From contig BFEA01000668.1 in NCBI GenBank assembly GCA_003427395.1, positions 124,967 through 153,600 of the forward strand: DNA of 28,634 bases, read 5' to 3'. How positions within the stretch are numbered: position 1 is the first letter of the stretch; each line of letters opens with the position of its first letter. Of this stretch, positions 1 to 8,422 are shown in pieces. This stretch comes from Chara braunii (taxonomy: Eukaryota; Streptophyta; Charophyceae; Charales; Characeae). Made by a program: the position numbers and the translations under genes. The notes under the pieces were generated by a model that saw only the letters and a program-made list of their open reading frames with translations, did not search any database and was not told where the DNA came from.

Positions 1-187
1 AAAAAAAAAAAAAAAAAAAACCAAAAATTTGACCCCCAAACCCTAATTTCAGTTTTGGTCCCGTTAGTCAGGAGCTGAAAATGGAGGTCCCCGTTAACCA
101 TTTGTGTCGCATCGGGGACCTGCTGACCCCACCAGATTGCAACCTACTGCGGTAAGGCTCTGGCTAGCCCCGACAATCAATGCATCT
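1..187. other. A20 tract and unassigned window-edge sequence
   Basis: The window opens with 20 adenines followed by about 165 bases that I cannot assign and that I do not see elsewhere in the window. The A-run could be the tail of a retroposed sequence or simply a contig edge. No open frame stands out and no 3' LTR of the element to the right can be recognised here. Confidence 0.4.
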
Positions 188-280
188 TTAGGTTAGAGAA
201 TAAAATCCCAAGCACAGACAACTAAGCAGACATCTCATACCCACAGTCACACAATCCATACCCCAAGCAACAGGACAAAC

Positions 281-505
281 ATTTCTCAAGAGACGTCCCT
301 TCAGTNTCAAGAGGCACTGAACAACAATAANCNGCANCCGACAATGTATTCCNTTGAGACCTCCCTTCAGCCTTAGGAAATACAAGGTGTTGATCCCAGA
401 GAGGTCCCTTCCCTCATCTGAGAGTACTTCCAAGAGACNTCCCGCCTGCCTCAAGAAAGCATAGAGATACTGGTTCCAGAGAGGTCCCTTTCCTCATNTG
501 AAACT
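281..505. repeat. degenerate ~79-bp tandem repeat (about 3 units)
   Basis: The word gagac-tccc recurs at about 290, 356 and 434, and gaggtccctt recurs at 401 and 481, so units are about 66-80 bp and strongly diverged. Single N bases are scattered through the block. It lies beyond the 3' end of pol on the minus strand, where a 3' untranslated region or LTR would be expected, but it matches nothing near the 5' LTR at 9162. Confidence 0.5.
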
Positions 506-512
506 GAAGGTA

Positions 513-680
513 GGCAACTTAGCCAGAAGGCACGAAGTCCCCCNNTTGATAACTCTCTAGTCAAACAGNGTTGAACCTCTTTATGCCCACCTTCCTAATG
601 ACTTTCTCGGACAGGNAACTTAGCCAGCAAGTAGTCCCTCTACTGNTAACTCTCTGATCAGATAGAGCTGAACTTTCTTG
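513..680. repeat. diverged ~100-bp repeat pair
   Basis: Two related stretches start at about 513 and 614. Both begin with gg-aacttagccag and share taactctctga or taactctctag and a following gttgaac or gctgaact word. They join directly to the 79-bp repeat on the left and overlap the end of the broken 3' ORF on the right. Several N bases reduce certainty. Confidence 0.4.
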
Positions 681-1000
681 AGCCTTGCAGACTCTCTTAA
701 NTATAAGGGATCAATACTGATTGCTTTTTNATGNGCCACAACCATGAATTCTCTAAACTNGATACTNCATNAATATTNTGAAGGATGATCTTTCATCACC
801 CTTTTCACTGTAAAGTTGTTCCCTGCTCTGAGGTAAGATACTCATGGATCGACTGTGGCTCTGCATCAATAACTTTGATCTCACTGTCTTTGGAGAAAAA
901 TTAATTCAGATGCACAGACGAACGTAAATCATCTGGAAGAATTTTCTCAAGTCTTTCGTGTCAAAATCTGACAGGCTAAGAATTAACTCACTGGACTGAT
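620..1000 (-). pseudogene. broken 3' ORF downstream of integrase
   Basis: After the pol stop near 1072 the minus strand still reads like decayed coding sequence. One piece (about 1000-897) contains LSDFDTKDLRKFF. A middle piece contains KVIDAEPQSIHEYL. The last piece (808-620, 62 aa) contains FREFMVV and RLKKVQLYLIREL. The pieces are joined through a stop, at least two frame changes and N bases. Some plant Ty3/gypsy lineages such as Athila carry an extra ORF between integrase and the 3' LTR, and position alone makes this comparable. I see no signal peptide or membrane segment, so there is no basis for calling it env-like. It could also be unrelated decayed DNA. Confidence 0.35.
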
Positions 1001-1071
1001 CATGCAGGGATAATCAATGTCTGTCAAACTTTAGCCCTTTTTGGTGTCTTGCTGTCTCACTGTGCTTACTC

Positions 1072-2470
1072 TCAATTTTCTGGAACTGTCTTCTTACTGG
1101 ATGACTGTCCCTTTTTTCCTTTCTTCCCGGTCATTGTGGGAACTAGGTCAGAGTCTTTAAAGATGAACTTACGGAGACTTGACCCTGGCACCATGTCATG
1201 AACTTTTGAGCCATCCAACTTTGAAATTTCATAGGCTTTGCCCTCTGCTTCTCCTGTATTCCTGTAAGGACCGAGCTATCTAGGCTCCAACCGTTTAGTC
1301 CACTTAGTCTCAAGGGAACCGTCAAATAGGAGGGCATCGTCACCAACTTTCATTTTCTCTTTCCTTATATACCTCTTCTTGTTCCATCTTTCTTGGTCTG
1401 ACAGTTTGCTCGTTGCCATCCTTTCAGCAACATCTTTTACTGCCTGGTCAACTTCTGATATTTGTCTCATTCTGATTTGAAGAAGCTTTGAGATAGAATA
1501 TTCTCTGTCACTCTCTTGACTCGACCGTGTCCTGATTATACTTTCAATAGGCAAAGTAGCATATCGGCCATACCACAGTGTGAAAGGAGCATAACCAGTA
1601 GTTCTCTTGACAGTAATGTTGTCAGCGTAAATTGCAGCTCTCAATACCTTTGGCCAGTTACTGAGGTTCCCTTCACACCATTTAGCCAATGAATCTTTCA
1701 GAGTTTTGTGACCTCTCTCGACCGGCGCGTTTGCTTGAGGGTGATAAGTAGTTACGTATCGGGTTCTGACACCCAATCTAAGAGTGGTTCTTCTTACAAT
1801 CTCATTCATAAATTCAGACGCTCTGTCCGAAACAAACTCTCTGATGAAGGGTTACTTGAGATAGACTTCCTCTATCCAGCCAGCCACTTGCTCGGTCGTC
1901 TTCCTTCTCAGAGCCTTTGCCTCAACATAACCGNAAAAATTATCTTTCATGTTCAATATGTACCTCATCTCTCCCTTGCCTAATGGCATGGTGATGAGAT
2001 CTAAATGAACTGTGCTGCCCGNTTCTACCAAGATAGTAGGAAATAAAGGCTCAGTCTTCCTTGTAGTAGACCTTTTTTGACATAACACACATGACTTAGA
2101 AAATATGTAAATCATGTCTCTCATACCAGACCAGAAGTAAAGTTTAACTGTCTTAGAGTAGGTTGCTTCAGCAGCTCTATGGCCACCAGCAACCCCCTCG
2201 TGTAGAGCAGCAATTATCTCCAGTTGTCTTTCTTTTCCACAAACCGCTCTTAGTGGGGGGTAGTCCTCCCTTGCCATCCACGAAGAGGTGACCTCGCTTT
2301 AGTCTGAAAATTTTCCTTGAATTCTTACAATAATATTCCTTCAACTGTTCTTTCTCCAATTTCTTCCCAATCTCGTGGTAAATTTCATCGTACTCTTCAA
2401 AGATAAATGATATTTCTTCCTTTTTCTTCTCACCTTCTTCTTCATTCTTTGAGCCAGAACTTTCCCCCAT
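1072..2470 (-). pseudogene. integrase domain of Ty3/gypsy-type pol (unit 1)
   Basis: This part of Pol inserts element cDNA into the host chromosome. Reading leftward: an N-terminal region at 2470-2177 (FEEYDEIYHEIGKKL) changes frame near 2200-2277 into a zinc-binding HHCC module (LHEGVAGGH, then CVLCQKRS). The catalytic core follows, with Asp in VHLDLITMP, Asp in VSDRASEF and Glu in YHPQANAPVERGH. A C-terminal GPY-type motif (LGPYRNTGEAEGKAYE) completes it, and a basic tail ends at a TGA near 1072. The DDE residues are all present. It is disabled by an in-frame TAA at 1852, a TAG at 1276 in the place of the Trp that usually precedes LGPY, and the frame change. No chromodomain is seen. Unit 2 has no counterpart because it is cut off upstream. 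Confidence 0.88.
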
Positions 2471-2593
2471 CTCATGGGCTGCTACAACTGTTGTATTGAT
2501 CTTTGCATACTAGTCATTTTTTTCTTTCTCGTCTTCTTTTTCGAGAATTGATTCATAGACATAGACATTAAGAATTTCTCCCCAGCAGTCTCT

Positions 2594-3206
2594 TTATTCA
2601 GGCCATAAACTCCACTTATAGGAGCTTGGTACTTCATAATCTTCATCATCTTTCTCATCCAGAAAATTATCAGCATAAGAAGATTCTTCAATTCTTCCTT
2701 CAATATCTTCTTCTTCTTCATTTTTCCTTCTTTCGATTCGACTTAGGCTATCTGCCCTATTCTTCTCAGTTGGATTTTTTTCCAAAACAAAATCAAAAGT
2801 CCAAATGAAGGCTATCCATCTACTTACTGTTGGATCCACTTGTTGGTGTTTCTTAATTGCACCAATCACAGCAGATGCATCAATTCTCAGAGTGAATCTC
2901 CTTCCAAGGACATAGTGTCTGAAGCACCTAAGACAGGGGATAATGGTCAGTAACTCTTTCCTAAACAGGGTATAACCTCTTTCTGTGGAGTTGAGAGTCC
3001 TGCTCTCAAACCTCAGGGGGTCTTTCTCTACCATTCTCATCTTTCTGTATGAGTACACCACCCAGAGCAACTGGTCCTCCATCTGCCTCAATGATGAAGG
3101 GTCAACCCCCTTCATCATCATAGTAGGGCACTCCCAACACTACGTCACTATCTTTTAATTTTTCCTGCAGAGCATCTGCAACAGTCTGTCTTTTCTCAGT
3201 CCAAGA
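2594..3206 (-). pseudogene. RNase H domain and acidic linker of pol (unit 1)
   Basis: This segment follows RT directly and would degrade the RNA strand of the RNA-DNA hybrid. Visible landmarks are FIIEADGGPVALGG (first catalytic Asp), the LRFESRTLNSTE block, KELLTIIPCLRCFRHYVLGRRF, RIDASAVIGAI and NRADSLSRIE at the end. After it comes an acid-rich linker (ERRKNEEEEDIEGRI and DEKDDEDYEVPSSY) leading to integrase. Damage: a TAA just after the RT ORF (stop at 3207), a TGA in front of PFII that fits CGA to TGA, and a one-base frame change at a run of five C near 3020. Assignment as Ty3/gypsy RNase H is secure. The linker has no recognised function. Confidence 0.85.
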
Positions 3207-4390
3207 TTAGTCAACCCCTTGTCTCACCGTTTCCCTCAGAGGTTCTGCAAGGGTAGCAAAATGAGGAATAAAAATCATCCAGAACCCAAAGATACCGAAG
3301 AAGCTTCTGACATCTGTCACCCGCTTGAGAGACAGAGGCCAGTTTAAAATTTTGTCTATCTTCTTGGAGTCAGGACTCCTACCCTTAGAGAAACATTTGA
3401 AGCCCAAAATGGTGACCTCTGCTTGGAAGAGAATTGATTTTGGTCCACTGGCAGTCAGGTTATACTTCTGAAGTCTCTCTAGAACCAGCTTTACACCTTC
3501 AGCATGCTCCCAGACAAACTTTTTGACACCATCCCCAACCAAAGTCTCATCTCTTACCATATGTCNTTTCACAGGATTNTCATCAATATAAGGANTGGTT
3601 ATCTCAGGNAANATGTCCTGCATGANTTTGATNANATCCCTTTGAACCACTGCCACACCATTAGTCCAACCTTGAGGCACTACGCACATCTGAATAAGAC
3701 CCCTCGGTGTGTGCATGGCAGTCATTGGTCGGCTAGTGGGATCAATGAGAAACTGATCATAGGCAGAATATAAATCAATTAAAGAATAAATGCATCGACC
3801 AGTAAAAGATTCAGAAAGGAGATCAGCATTAGGGAGGCTACATGCATTACGTACCGTTACCGAGTTGAGCTTCTGAAAATTTTGTATCCATCTCAATCCA
3901 CCCTCTGGTTTCCAAAAGCAAAACCAGTGGTTAGCATACGGTCCATTAGCAGGTTCAACAACATTAGATGCAATCTTCTTGTCAAGATACTTTACCACTT
4001 CTGCCTCTTCTTTTAGGGCATACTTGGTTGGTCTGTCATTCCATGGGATGTGATCAACTCTCCAGATTTTTGCCATCGTAATTATATCCACATCCAACCG
4101 CCCTCTTTCTTCATCATTAAAGGAGAATGCACCAGAGAACTCTTGATATACTTTGAAGATGTGTTCCTACTCTTTAGGAAGAATAAATTGATAAGAGCCT
4201 ATCTTCATCGTGTCAAACCTTTCCCTTGTGACTCTATTCTCAAATTTTGCAGATTCCCTTAATGCTCTGATAATTTCCCTTTCCTTTTTCGAGTGCCTCG
4301 TCATAATCCTTCTCTATTAGGACTGCCACCGGGTTCTTCTTCACCCCCTTGGGCTTGTATTTTCTTTTTGACTCAGTGGTTATTTTCCTA
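3207..4390 (-). pseudogene. reverse transcriptase domain of Ty3/gypsy-type pol (unit 1)
   Basis: The enzyme would copy element RNA into DNA. The frame entered after -1 slippage begins with RKITTESKRKY, changes frame once near 4275, passes an in-frame TAG near 4170 and then stays open for 296 aa (4097-3207). Motifs in order: WNDRPTKYALKEE; NHWFCFWKPEGGLRW; LIDLYSAYDQF (first catalytic Asp); TAMHTPRGLIQM; VVPQGWTNGVAVVQR; PYID followed by an ambiguous Asp/Glu codon and NPVK (the YxDD box, one base being N); LTASGPKS; VTILGFKC; and VTDVRSFFGIFGFW at the thumb end. About nine N bases fall at 3566-3632 across the catalytic box. Family assignment is firm. The copy is not intact. Confidence 0.92.
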
Positions 4391-6315
4391 AAAAAAGATG
4401 AGTTGATGCAAACTTTAATTTTATTTTCCCACCCTTGGCAGTCTCGACAGCCTTCTTAAATGCCTCAATCTGCCCATCTTCGTCTTTAAGTTTGCTAAGG
4501 ACTTTCATCATCTTTGAAATCTGATTGATATCAACTGAAACTTCCTTTTTGAACTCTTGTTTGTCTTTCCCTTTCATTTTTCTTATCCTCTCAGTAGACT
4601 TTTCCCTTCTAATTGAGTTGACTGATATTTTGTGCTTGTGATGATAAGCCGTACAGACCATGAAAGTCTGCTTTTCTTCAGTCTCCGGGTTTTGCAGACT
4701 GATCCAGGACGACCCTTCATGACTGAAGAACTGGATAGCCTCCATCCTGTGTAGGAACGAAGTGCCCTGAATACAGTCATGGTCCAAGTCTGGTATCAGG
4801 AACCCCAATAGCTCGGCTGTCATCATCCCAACTCTAATAGACAAATTGTCAATAAATCCTGCCATGAAGAGCTCTCCAGCAATATTGCTTAGTGTTTGCC
4901 TCGCGGGCCTATCGATAGCCAGGTCACAGACTTCCATTGCCTTGTGAGAGATAAGTATCATTTCCACCCTAGAATCCACTAAGGCTCGGATTTTCACCTG
5001 ATTAATATAGATCGTTAAATAATCACAGCCCATGGTTGCGAATCTCATCTTACACCCGGGCAAGGTCCTGTTAACTTGACTGGGGAAGATCGATCCCAGG
5101 TAATTAACTTTTATTATTTTCTTCTCAATTAGTTTCTTCAATTCCTCTCTCAGCTTAGGTGCTAGTGTCATTGCCTCCTTAAAAGACAATGTCACTTCTC
5201 TTTCTTCCAACATCTTTGTAATTACGAAGTTTTCATCCTCTAGTTCACTCTTGAGTAAAACTTTTCTCTTCTTCCCTTGCTTACTTCTCTTGGGCAAAAG
5301 TTCTGGTTCTTGATCATCAAGGATTTCAATCAGAGCCTCCTCAGCCTTTCTTCTTTCCTTTTCCTCTATCATTTGAGGTGTTAAATGCGCATGAACATTC
5401 CCCATTTCCCCAACCACTGTATTGGGTTCCATAACGAGTTTTGATGGTAATTCACCCTCAAACGACATCATGTTGGCCGAACAAGCAGATTTGCTAGGAG
5501 AAAATGTTGCTAACTCAGAGGAAATCTGAGAAGCAGAATTCACCCCTAACGAAAACTCGCTTGGAGTGATCTCATCAGACATGTCCTCCACTAAAGTAAA
5601 GGACCATAGAGGAAACTCAATCATGGCGAAAAAATCATCATGTTCTTGTATGAGTCCCCTAGGCAGTTCACCCATGAAAGTGTGAACGTTCACATTAGCC
5701 TTTTTCTTCTTCTTTTTCTTCATCTTTTCATCATTCTTAAGGGCAAGAAGTCTCATACCTCCAGGATGTCCGGGATCCAATTTGTTCCATGAACTGTCAC
5801 AGACATGACCCATTGCATCCTTCTTTGCCACCCCTCTCTTCACGTCCTCTTCCAGTGGCTTAAAGTAAGTGGTAGTGTGGCCTCCTTCACCACAATAATA
5901 GCAAACAAAATTCTTCCTTTTCCCTGTTCCCTTTTCTACCATTCCCTCCATTCTTTCTAGATTTGGAGGAATCCCCTCCATGACTAGCAGGCAAATAGTT
6001 GGTCATAACCCTTTGGATAATATTTTCAGCACTCAGATTGTTCCCTTTGTTCATACCATTCTCAGTCTCCCATTCTCGCTGTTTGTCTGTCCAACCATAA
6101 CTGAGCCCAAATAATTCATACTCATCCAAGAAGTCATTTACTTGAGGCCCTCAGAAGCATAAAATCCTCTCATCTGGCCTCTTTGCTCTTGCAATATCTG
6201 ATCCTCCTTTTATAGTGTCAACTTTTTTTACCAGTTCCCGTATAACACCTACCAGAGCCTCCTCATTAGTTCCTGCAGAAGAGCTTGGTCTCCCTCATCC
6301 TGCCATCTTGACCAT
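4380..6315 (-). pseudogene. gag-protease (unit 1), frameshifted
   Basis: Capsid and protease polyprotein upstream of pol. A likely start is ATG at 6315 or 6306 (MVKMAG), soon interrupted by a TGA. The capsid part contains RELVKKVDTIKGGSD, then after another stop VNDFLDEYELFGLSYGWTDKQRE. It changes frame between 5981 and 5887. The 533-aa main frame opens with a zinc-knuckle-like CYYCGEGGHTTTYF in which the last Cys of CX2CX4HX4C is Phe. A long Glu/Lys-rich linker follows, then a retropepsin-like domain near residues 320-440 of that frame (YINQVKIRALVDSRVEMILI and the downstream FLIPDLDHDCIQGTSFL). The protease box reads D-S-R where D-S/T-G is expected, so it should be inactive. The capsid portion looks short, suggesting an internal deletion. 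The frame stops at 4380, two codons after the slippery site. Confidence 0.85.
4389..4395 (-). promoter_or_regulatory. -1 ribosomal frameshift site U UUU UUA (unit 1)
   Basis: In the gag-protease frame the minus strand reads CAT CTT TTT TTA GGA AAA TAA, so the heptamer T TTT TTA sits in the exact phase for -1 slippage with a stop two codons later. The -1 frame then runs into the start of RT (RKITTESKRKY). This heptamer is the one HIV-1 uses at gag-pol (established knowledge). A G-rich then C-rich stretch about 40-60 nt downstream could form a stimulatory stem, which I have not folded. Unit 2 keeps the same heptamer. Confidence 0.7.
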
Positions 6316-6374
6316 AGACTCTCCCTGATACTTTCTTCTCTCTCTGTCACTTTCGTCCTCCCCTTTCTTGTTTT

Positions 6375-6641
6375 TCAGTCTCTTACCCTTCTCGCAAGAG
6401 ATACAGGTTCGTTTCTTTCTTCCCTTGTTTGCTCTACCCCTTGAGAATTTTGTACATAAAGAGTGTAGGCAATAATAGACTGGGTGGTGATCAGGGGCAA
6501 CGCAATCCTTCTTAATCTTCCAATATAGTCTTCAATCAGCTTCCTTTCATCATCCCTACTCAATCTTCTATTATATCCTTTTACAGTACCTCGGATCATA
6601 AAGTATCGTGTCAAGACTATGATCTCATAGTTAATTTGCAT
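6375..6641 (-). CDS. P6: 88-aa ORF of unknown function (unit 1)
   Basis: ATG at 6641 follows the stop of the previous ORF (6645) by one base. The product is basic, with YFMIRGTVKGYNRRLS, then an amphipathic stretch DDERKLIEDYIGRLRRIALP, and ends VSLARRVRD. The ending resembles that of P5 (VSLARRINNGL), hinting at duplication. It may be a stand-alone small protein or the detached N-terminal part of gag, which begins 60 bases later in another frame. I do not recognise a domain. Confidence 0.45.
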   Translation of the reverse strand: MQINYEIIVLTRYFMIRGTVKGYNRRLSRDDERKLIEDYIGRLRRIALPLITTQSIIAYTLYVQNSQGVEQTREERNEPVSLARRVRD

Positions 6642-6644
6642 TAT

Positions 6645-6934
6645 TTACAAACCGTTGTTGATTCTTCGGGCAAGAGAGACTCGTTCTCTAGAGGAGTGGT
6701 ATGATATTCTCTCAACAGTTCCCACTTTCACCACTTTTAATAAATAGTTGATCTCACTTTGGTCAGTGACAACTCTTAGGGCAAAATTTGTCCTCTGATC
6801 AAAGAAAGGTTGCAATAACTCGGCTCATCCAAGGTAGAGAGGTTCCTGTCAGAAATCCGAAGAATTCCTTCTATCTTGACTATTCTTCCTTCCAGCACAA
6901 TCCCAAACGTTAGTTGTTCAACCAAACTGGGCAT
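6645..6934 (-). pseudogene. P5: ~95-aa ORF with one frameshift (unit 1)
   Basis: ATG at 6934 lies two bases after the stop of P4. The first frame reads MPSLVEQLTFGIVLEGR and runs to a TAA at 6776. Near 6800 coding character passes to another frame beginning FFDQRTNFALRVVTDQ and ending VSLARRINNGL at 6645. The two halves join into a plausible single small protein if one frameshift is accepted. The mix of beta-like hydrophobic stretches and a basic tail gives no recognised family. A link to the P1-P4 family is not evident. Confidence 0.4.
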
Positions 6935-6936
6935 TG

Positions 6937-7425
6937 TTAACCACCATAGACAACATCTGAAAGATAAATATCAGGATGGACATAATCAGGGATCTCGAAT
7001 CTGTGCTCAAAGGTACTCAAAAGCAAGGATTTTATCATCACAGTAGAGTCTTTCTCTCTTGCTCTGCCAACCTCGACAATAGTCTCCAGCAGAGGCATCC
7101 AATCTCTCCTGTCCTCGAACCCATGAACAATTAAGAACCCAGGGAGTTTCTCAAACTGACTCACTCCCACTTCCCATGTCACTTTCCTTTTCAACTTTTC
7201 TAGCCACTCTTTTGTTCGCTCGAGACTGATATACGCCCCCTTCAGACACTCCAAATAGTCAACTTCCTCCTCTAGACAGGCTGAGGCGTAAACCCTCACG
7301 TCCAGACTGCGAGAGTTCAGGAACTTGGTCACAGGAATGTGAAACGTTATATGTATCCTCCCATAAGTCTCATGTCTCAGAATTACAAAGGGGTACCCCG
7401 TCACCTCATAAAGTTTGCCCCTCAC
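6937..7425 (-). CDS. P4: 162-aa ORF, divergent member of the P family (unit 1)
   Basis: The frame is open for 162 codons from a GTG at 7425, with no nearby ATG. It stays open further upstream, overlapping the end of P3 by about 20 bases or more. Landmarks align with P1-P3 in the same order: a Pro/Tyr-rich strand (YEVTGYPFVILR), SLDVRVYAS where the others have YDV-IYV or YDISPCV, a charged helix (RTKEWLEKLKRKV), then FEDRRDWMPLLETIVEVGRARE matching the C-terminal acidic-x-x-W box of the others. It is the most divergent of the set, so homology is likely but not certain. No enzymatic motif is visible. Confidence 0.5.
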   Translation of the reverse strand: MRGKLYEVTGYPFVILRHETYGRIHITFHIPVTKFLNSRSLDVRVYASACLEEEVDYLECLKGAYISLERTKEWLEKLKRKVTWEVGVSQFEKLPGFLIVHGFEDRRDWMPLLETIVEVGRAREKDSTVMIKSLLLSTFEHRFEIPDYVHPDIYLSDVVYGG

Positions 7426-7927
7426 AGTAGTTATCCTTGCTACTAGAGTATTCTTCTTGAGCCCTCTTCACCTTCCATACAAAACCTATCATGGTTGACC
7501 AATTGTCCCTTGGAAAGGTGAGCCCTTCCACAGGAAGGGATGGTATTCCAACGAAAGGTCTGACATAGGTACTCCAAGAGAAACTTTCTCCTTCCCGTTC
7601 TAACCTTCTTTTCTCATCATGCACGATATCCGATGCTCGTTGTCAGCATTAACCTTTTCTACACTCTTCAAATTTTTGTCTTTAGATCCCAACATCATAC
7701 TCATCAAGATCAATAAAATAACAGGTAAGAACATACACACTGTCATGCTCTCGTCCCGGATTCCTTAGTGCCTCATATCTCATGATCTCATAGGGAATCA
7801 CAACTTTCTTCGTTATAGAATTAAGGGAATTTAACAGTTTATCTGATTTAGCTTTACTCAATCTCCCATGTCCCCTCACCAATCTAAACCAGGGCTTCTC
7901 TTTTGGAGGTACATAGCGCTGACTCAT
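7406..7927 (-). pseudogene. P3: P-family ORF with three in-frame stops (unit 1)
   Basis: ATG at 7927 overlaps the TGA of P2 as ATGA. One reading frame of 174 codons runs to 7406 but contains three stops around 7684-7630. Before them it reads LLNSLNSITKKVVIPYEIMRYE and VYVLTCYFIDLDEYDV. After them it reads HDEKRRLEREGE, SLPVEG and FPRDNWSTMIGFVWKVKR. Each block has a direct counterpart in P2, so the whole is one gene. Aligned to P1, two of the stops stand where P1 has Trp (the W-L-W of FNWLWG), which fits G-to-A change. It is a clear pseudogene in this copy and, identically, in unit 2. Confidence 0.6.
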
Positions 7928-8412
7928 TTGATTCTTTGATCTCTTTCCACTCTCGGTGCAAGCTCAACCACTGCAGACCAATTATCTCTTGACATATTAA
8001 TATCAGGTAAAGGAGGAGCTGGAAATCCCTCAAAGACAGTAAATCGAGTAGATCCAACGAAGCATTTATTTTCCCTCTCAAGTCTCTCTTTCTCTTTCAG
8101 TACAACCTCCTCAGCAAATCCCCAGCATCTCCCATACTCTGCGTCAGTGCTTCTTTCTTTTGGAACATAAATTCTCACATCATACATATCCAGGTCTATG
8201 AAATAAAATGTCAGTACGTGGAATCGTTCCTGCTCCCATCCACTCTCGACCATCTCGTATCTGACAGCCTCATATGGGAACACCTCTCTCTTACTTAGGG
8301 TATTCAGTGATCTCAGGAGGCACTCAACCTTCTCTTGGCTTGGGCCTGAGCCTCTGGCAAATTTCGACCTTCTGTGTCTGATTTCTTCTGCTGAAGTCTC
8401 TTTAGATCTCAT
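7924..8412 (-). CDS. P2: ~162-aa ORF, best-preserved member of the P family (unit 1)
   Basis: I choose the ATG at 8412 (MRSKETSAEEIRHRR), ten bases after the P1 stop. A GTG two codons earlier is possible. The protein is uninterrupted. Order of parts: basic N-terminus; LLRSLNTLSKREVFPYEAVRYE; a hydrophobic strand FHVLTFYFIDLDMYDVRIYV; a charged helix EEVVLKEKERLERENK; a Pro-rich turn FPAPPLPD; and SRDNWSAVVELAPRVER. The pattern suggests a small alpha/beta fold. No signal peptide, membrane helix, zinc site or catalytic triad is apparent. I do not recognise the family. Its place between PBS and gag recalls the extra ORF1 of plant Ogre/Tat elements, but I cannot show homology. Confidence 0.6.
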   Translation of the reverse strand: MRSKETSAEEIRHRRSKFARGSGPSQEKVECLLRSLNTLSKREVFPYEAVRYEMVESGWEQERFHVLTFYFIDLDMYDVRIYVPKERSTDAEYGRCWGFAEEVVLKEKERLERENKCFVGSTRFTVFEGFPAPPLPDINMSRDNWSAVVELAPRVERDQRIK

Positions 8413-8422
8413 GACCACCAGT

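Noticed and set aside
281-505. CRISPR array
   Set aside because: Units are strongly diverged without constant repeats and unique spacers, in a eukaryotic retroelement context.
1-1070. 3' LTR of unit 1
   Set aside because: No stretch matches 9162-9720 or other parts upstream of the PBS; the region holds different repeats.
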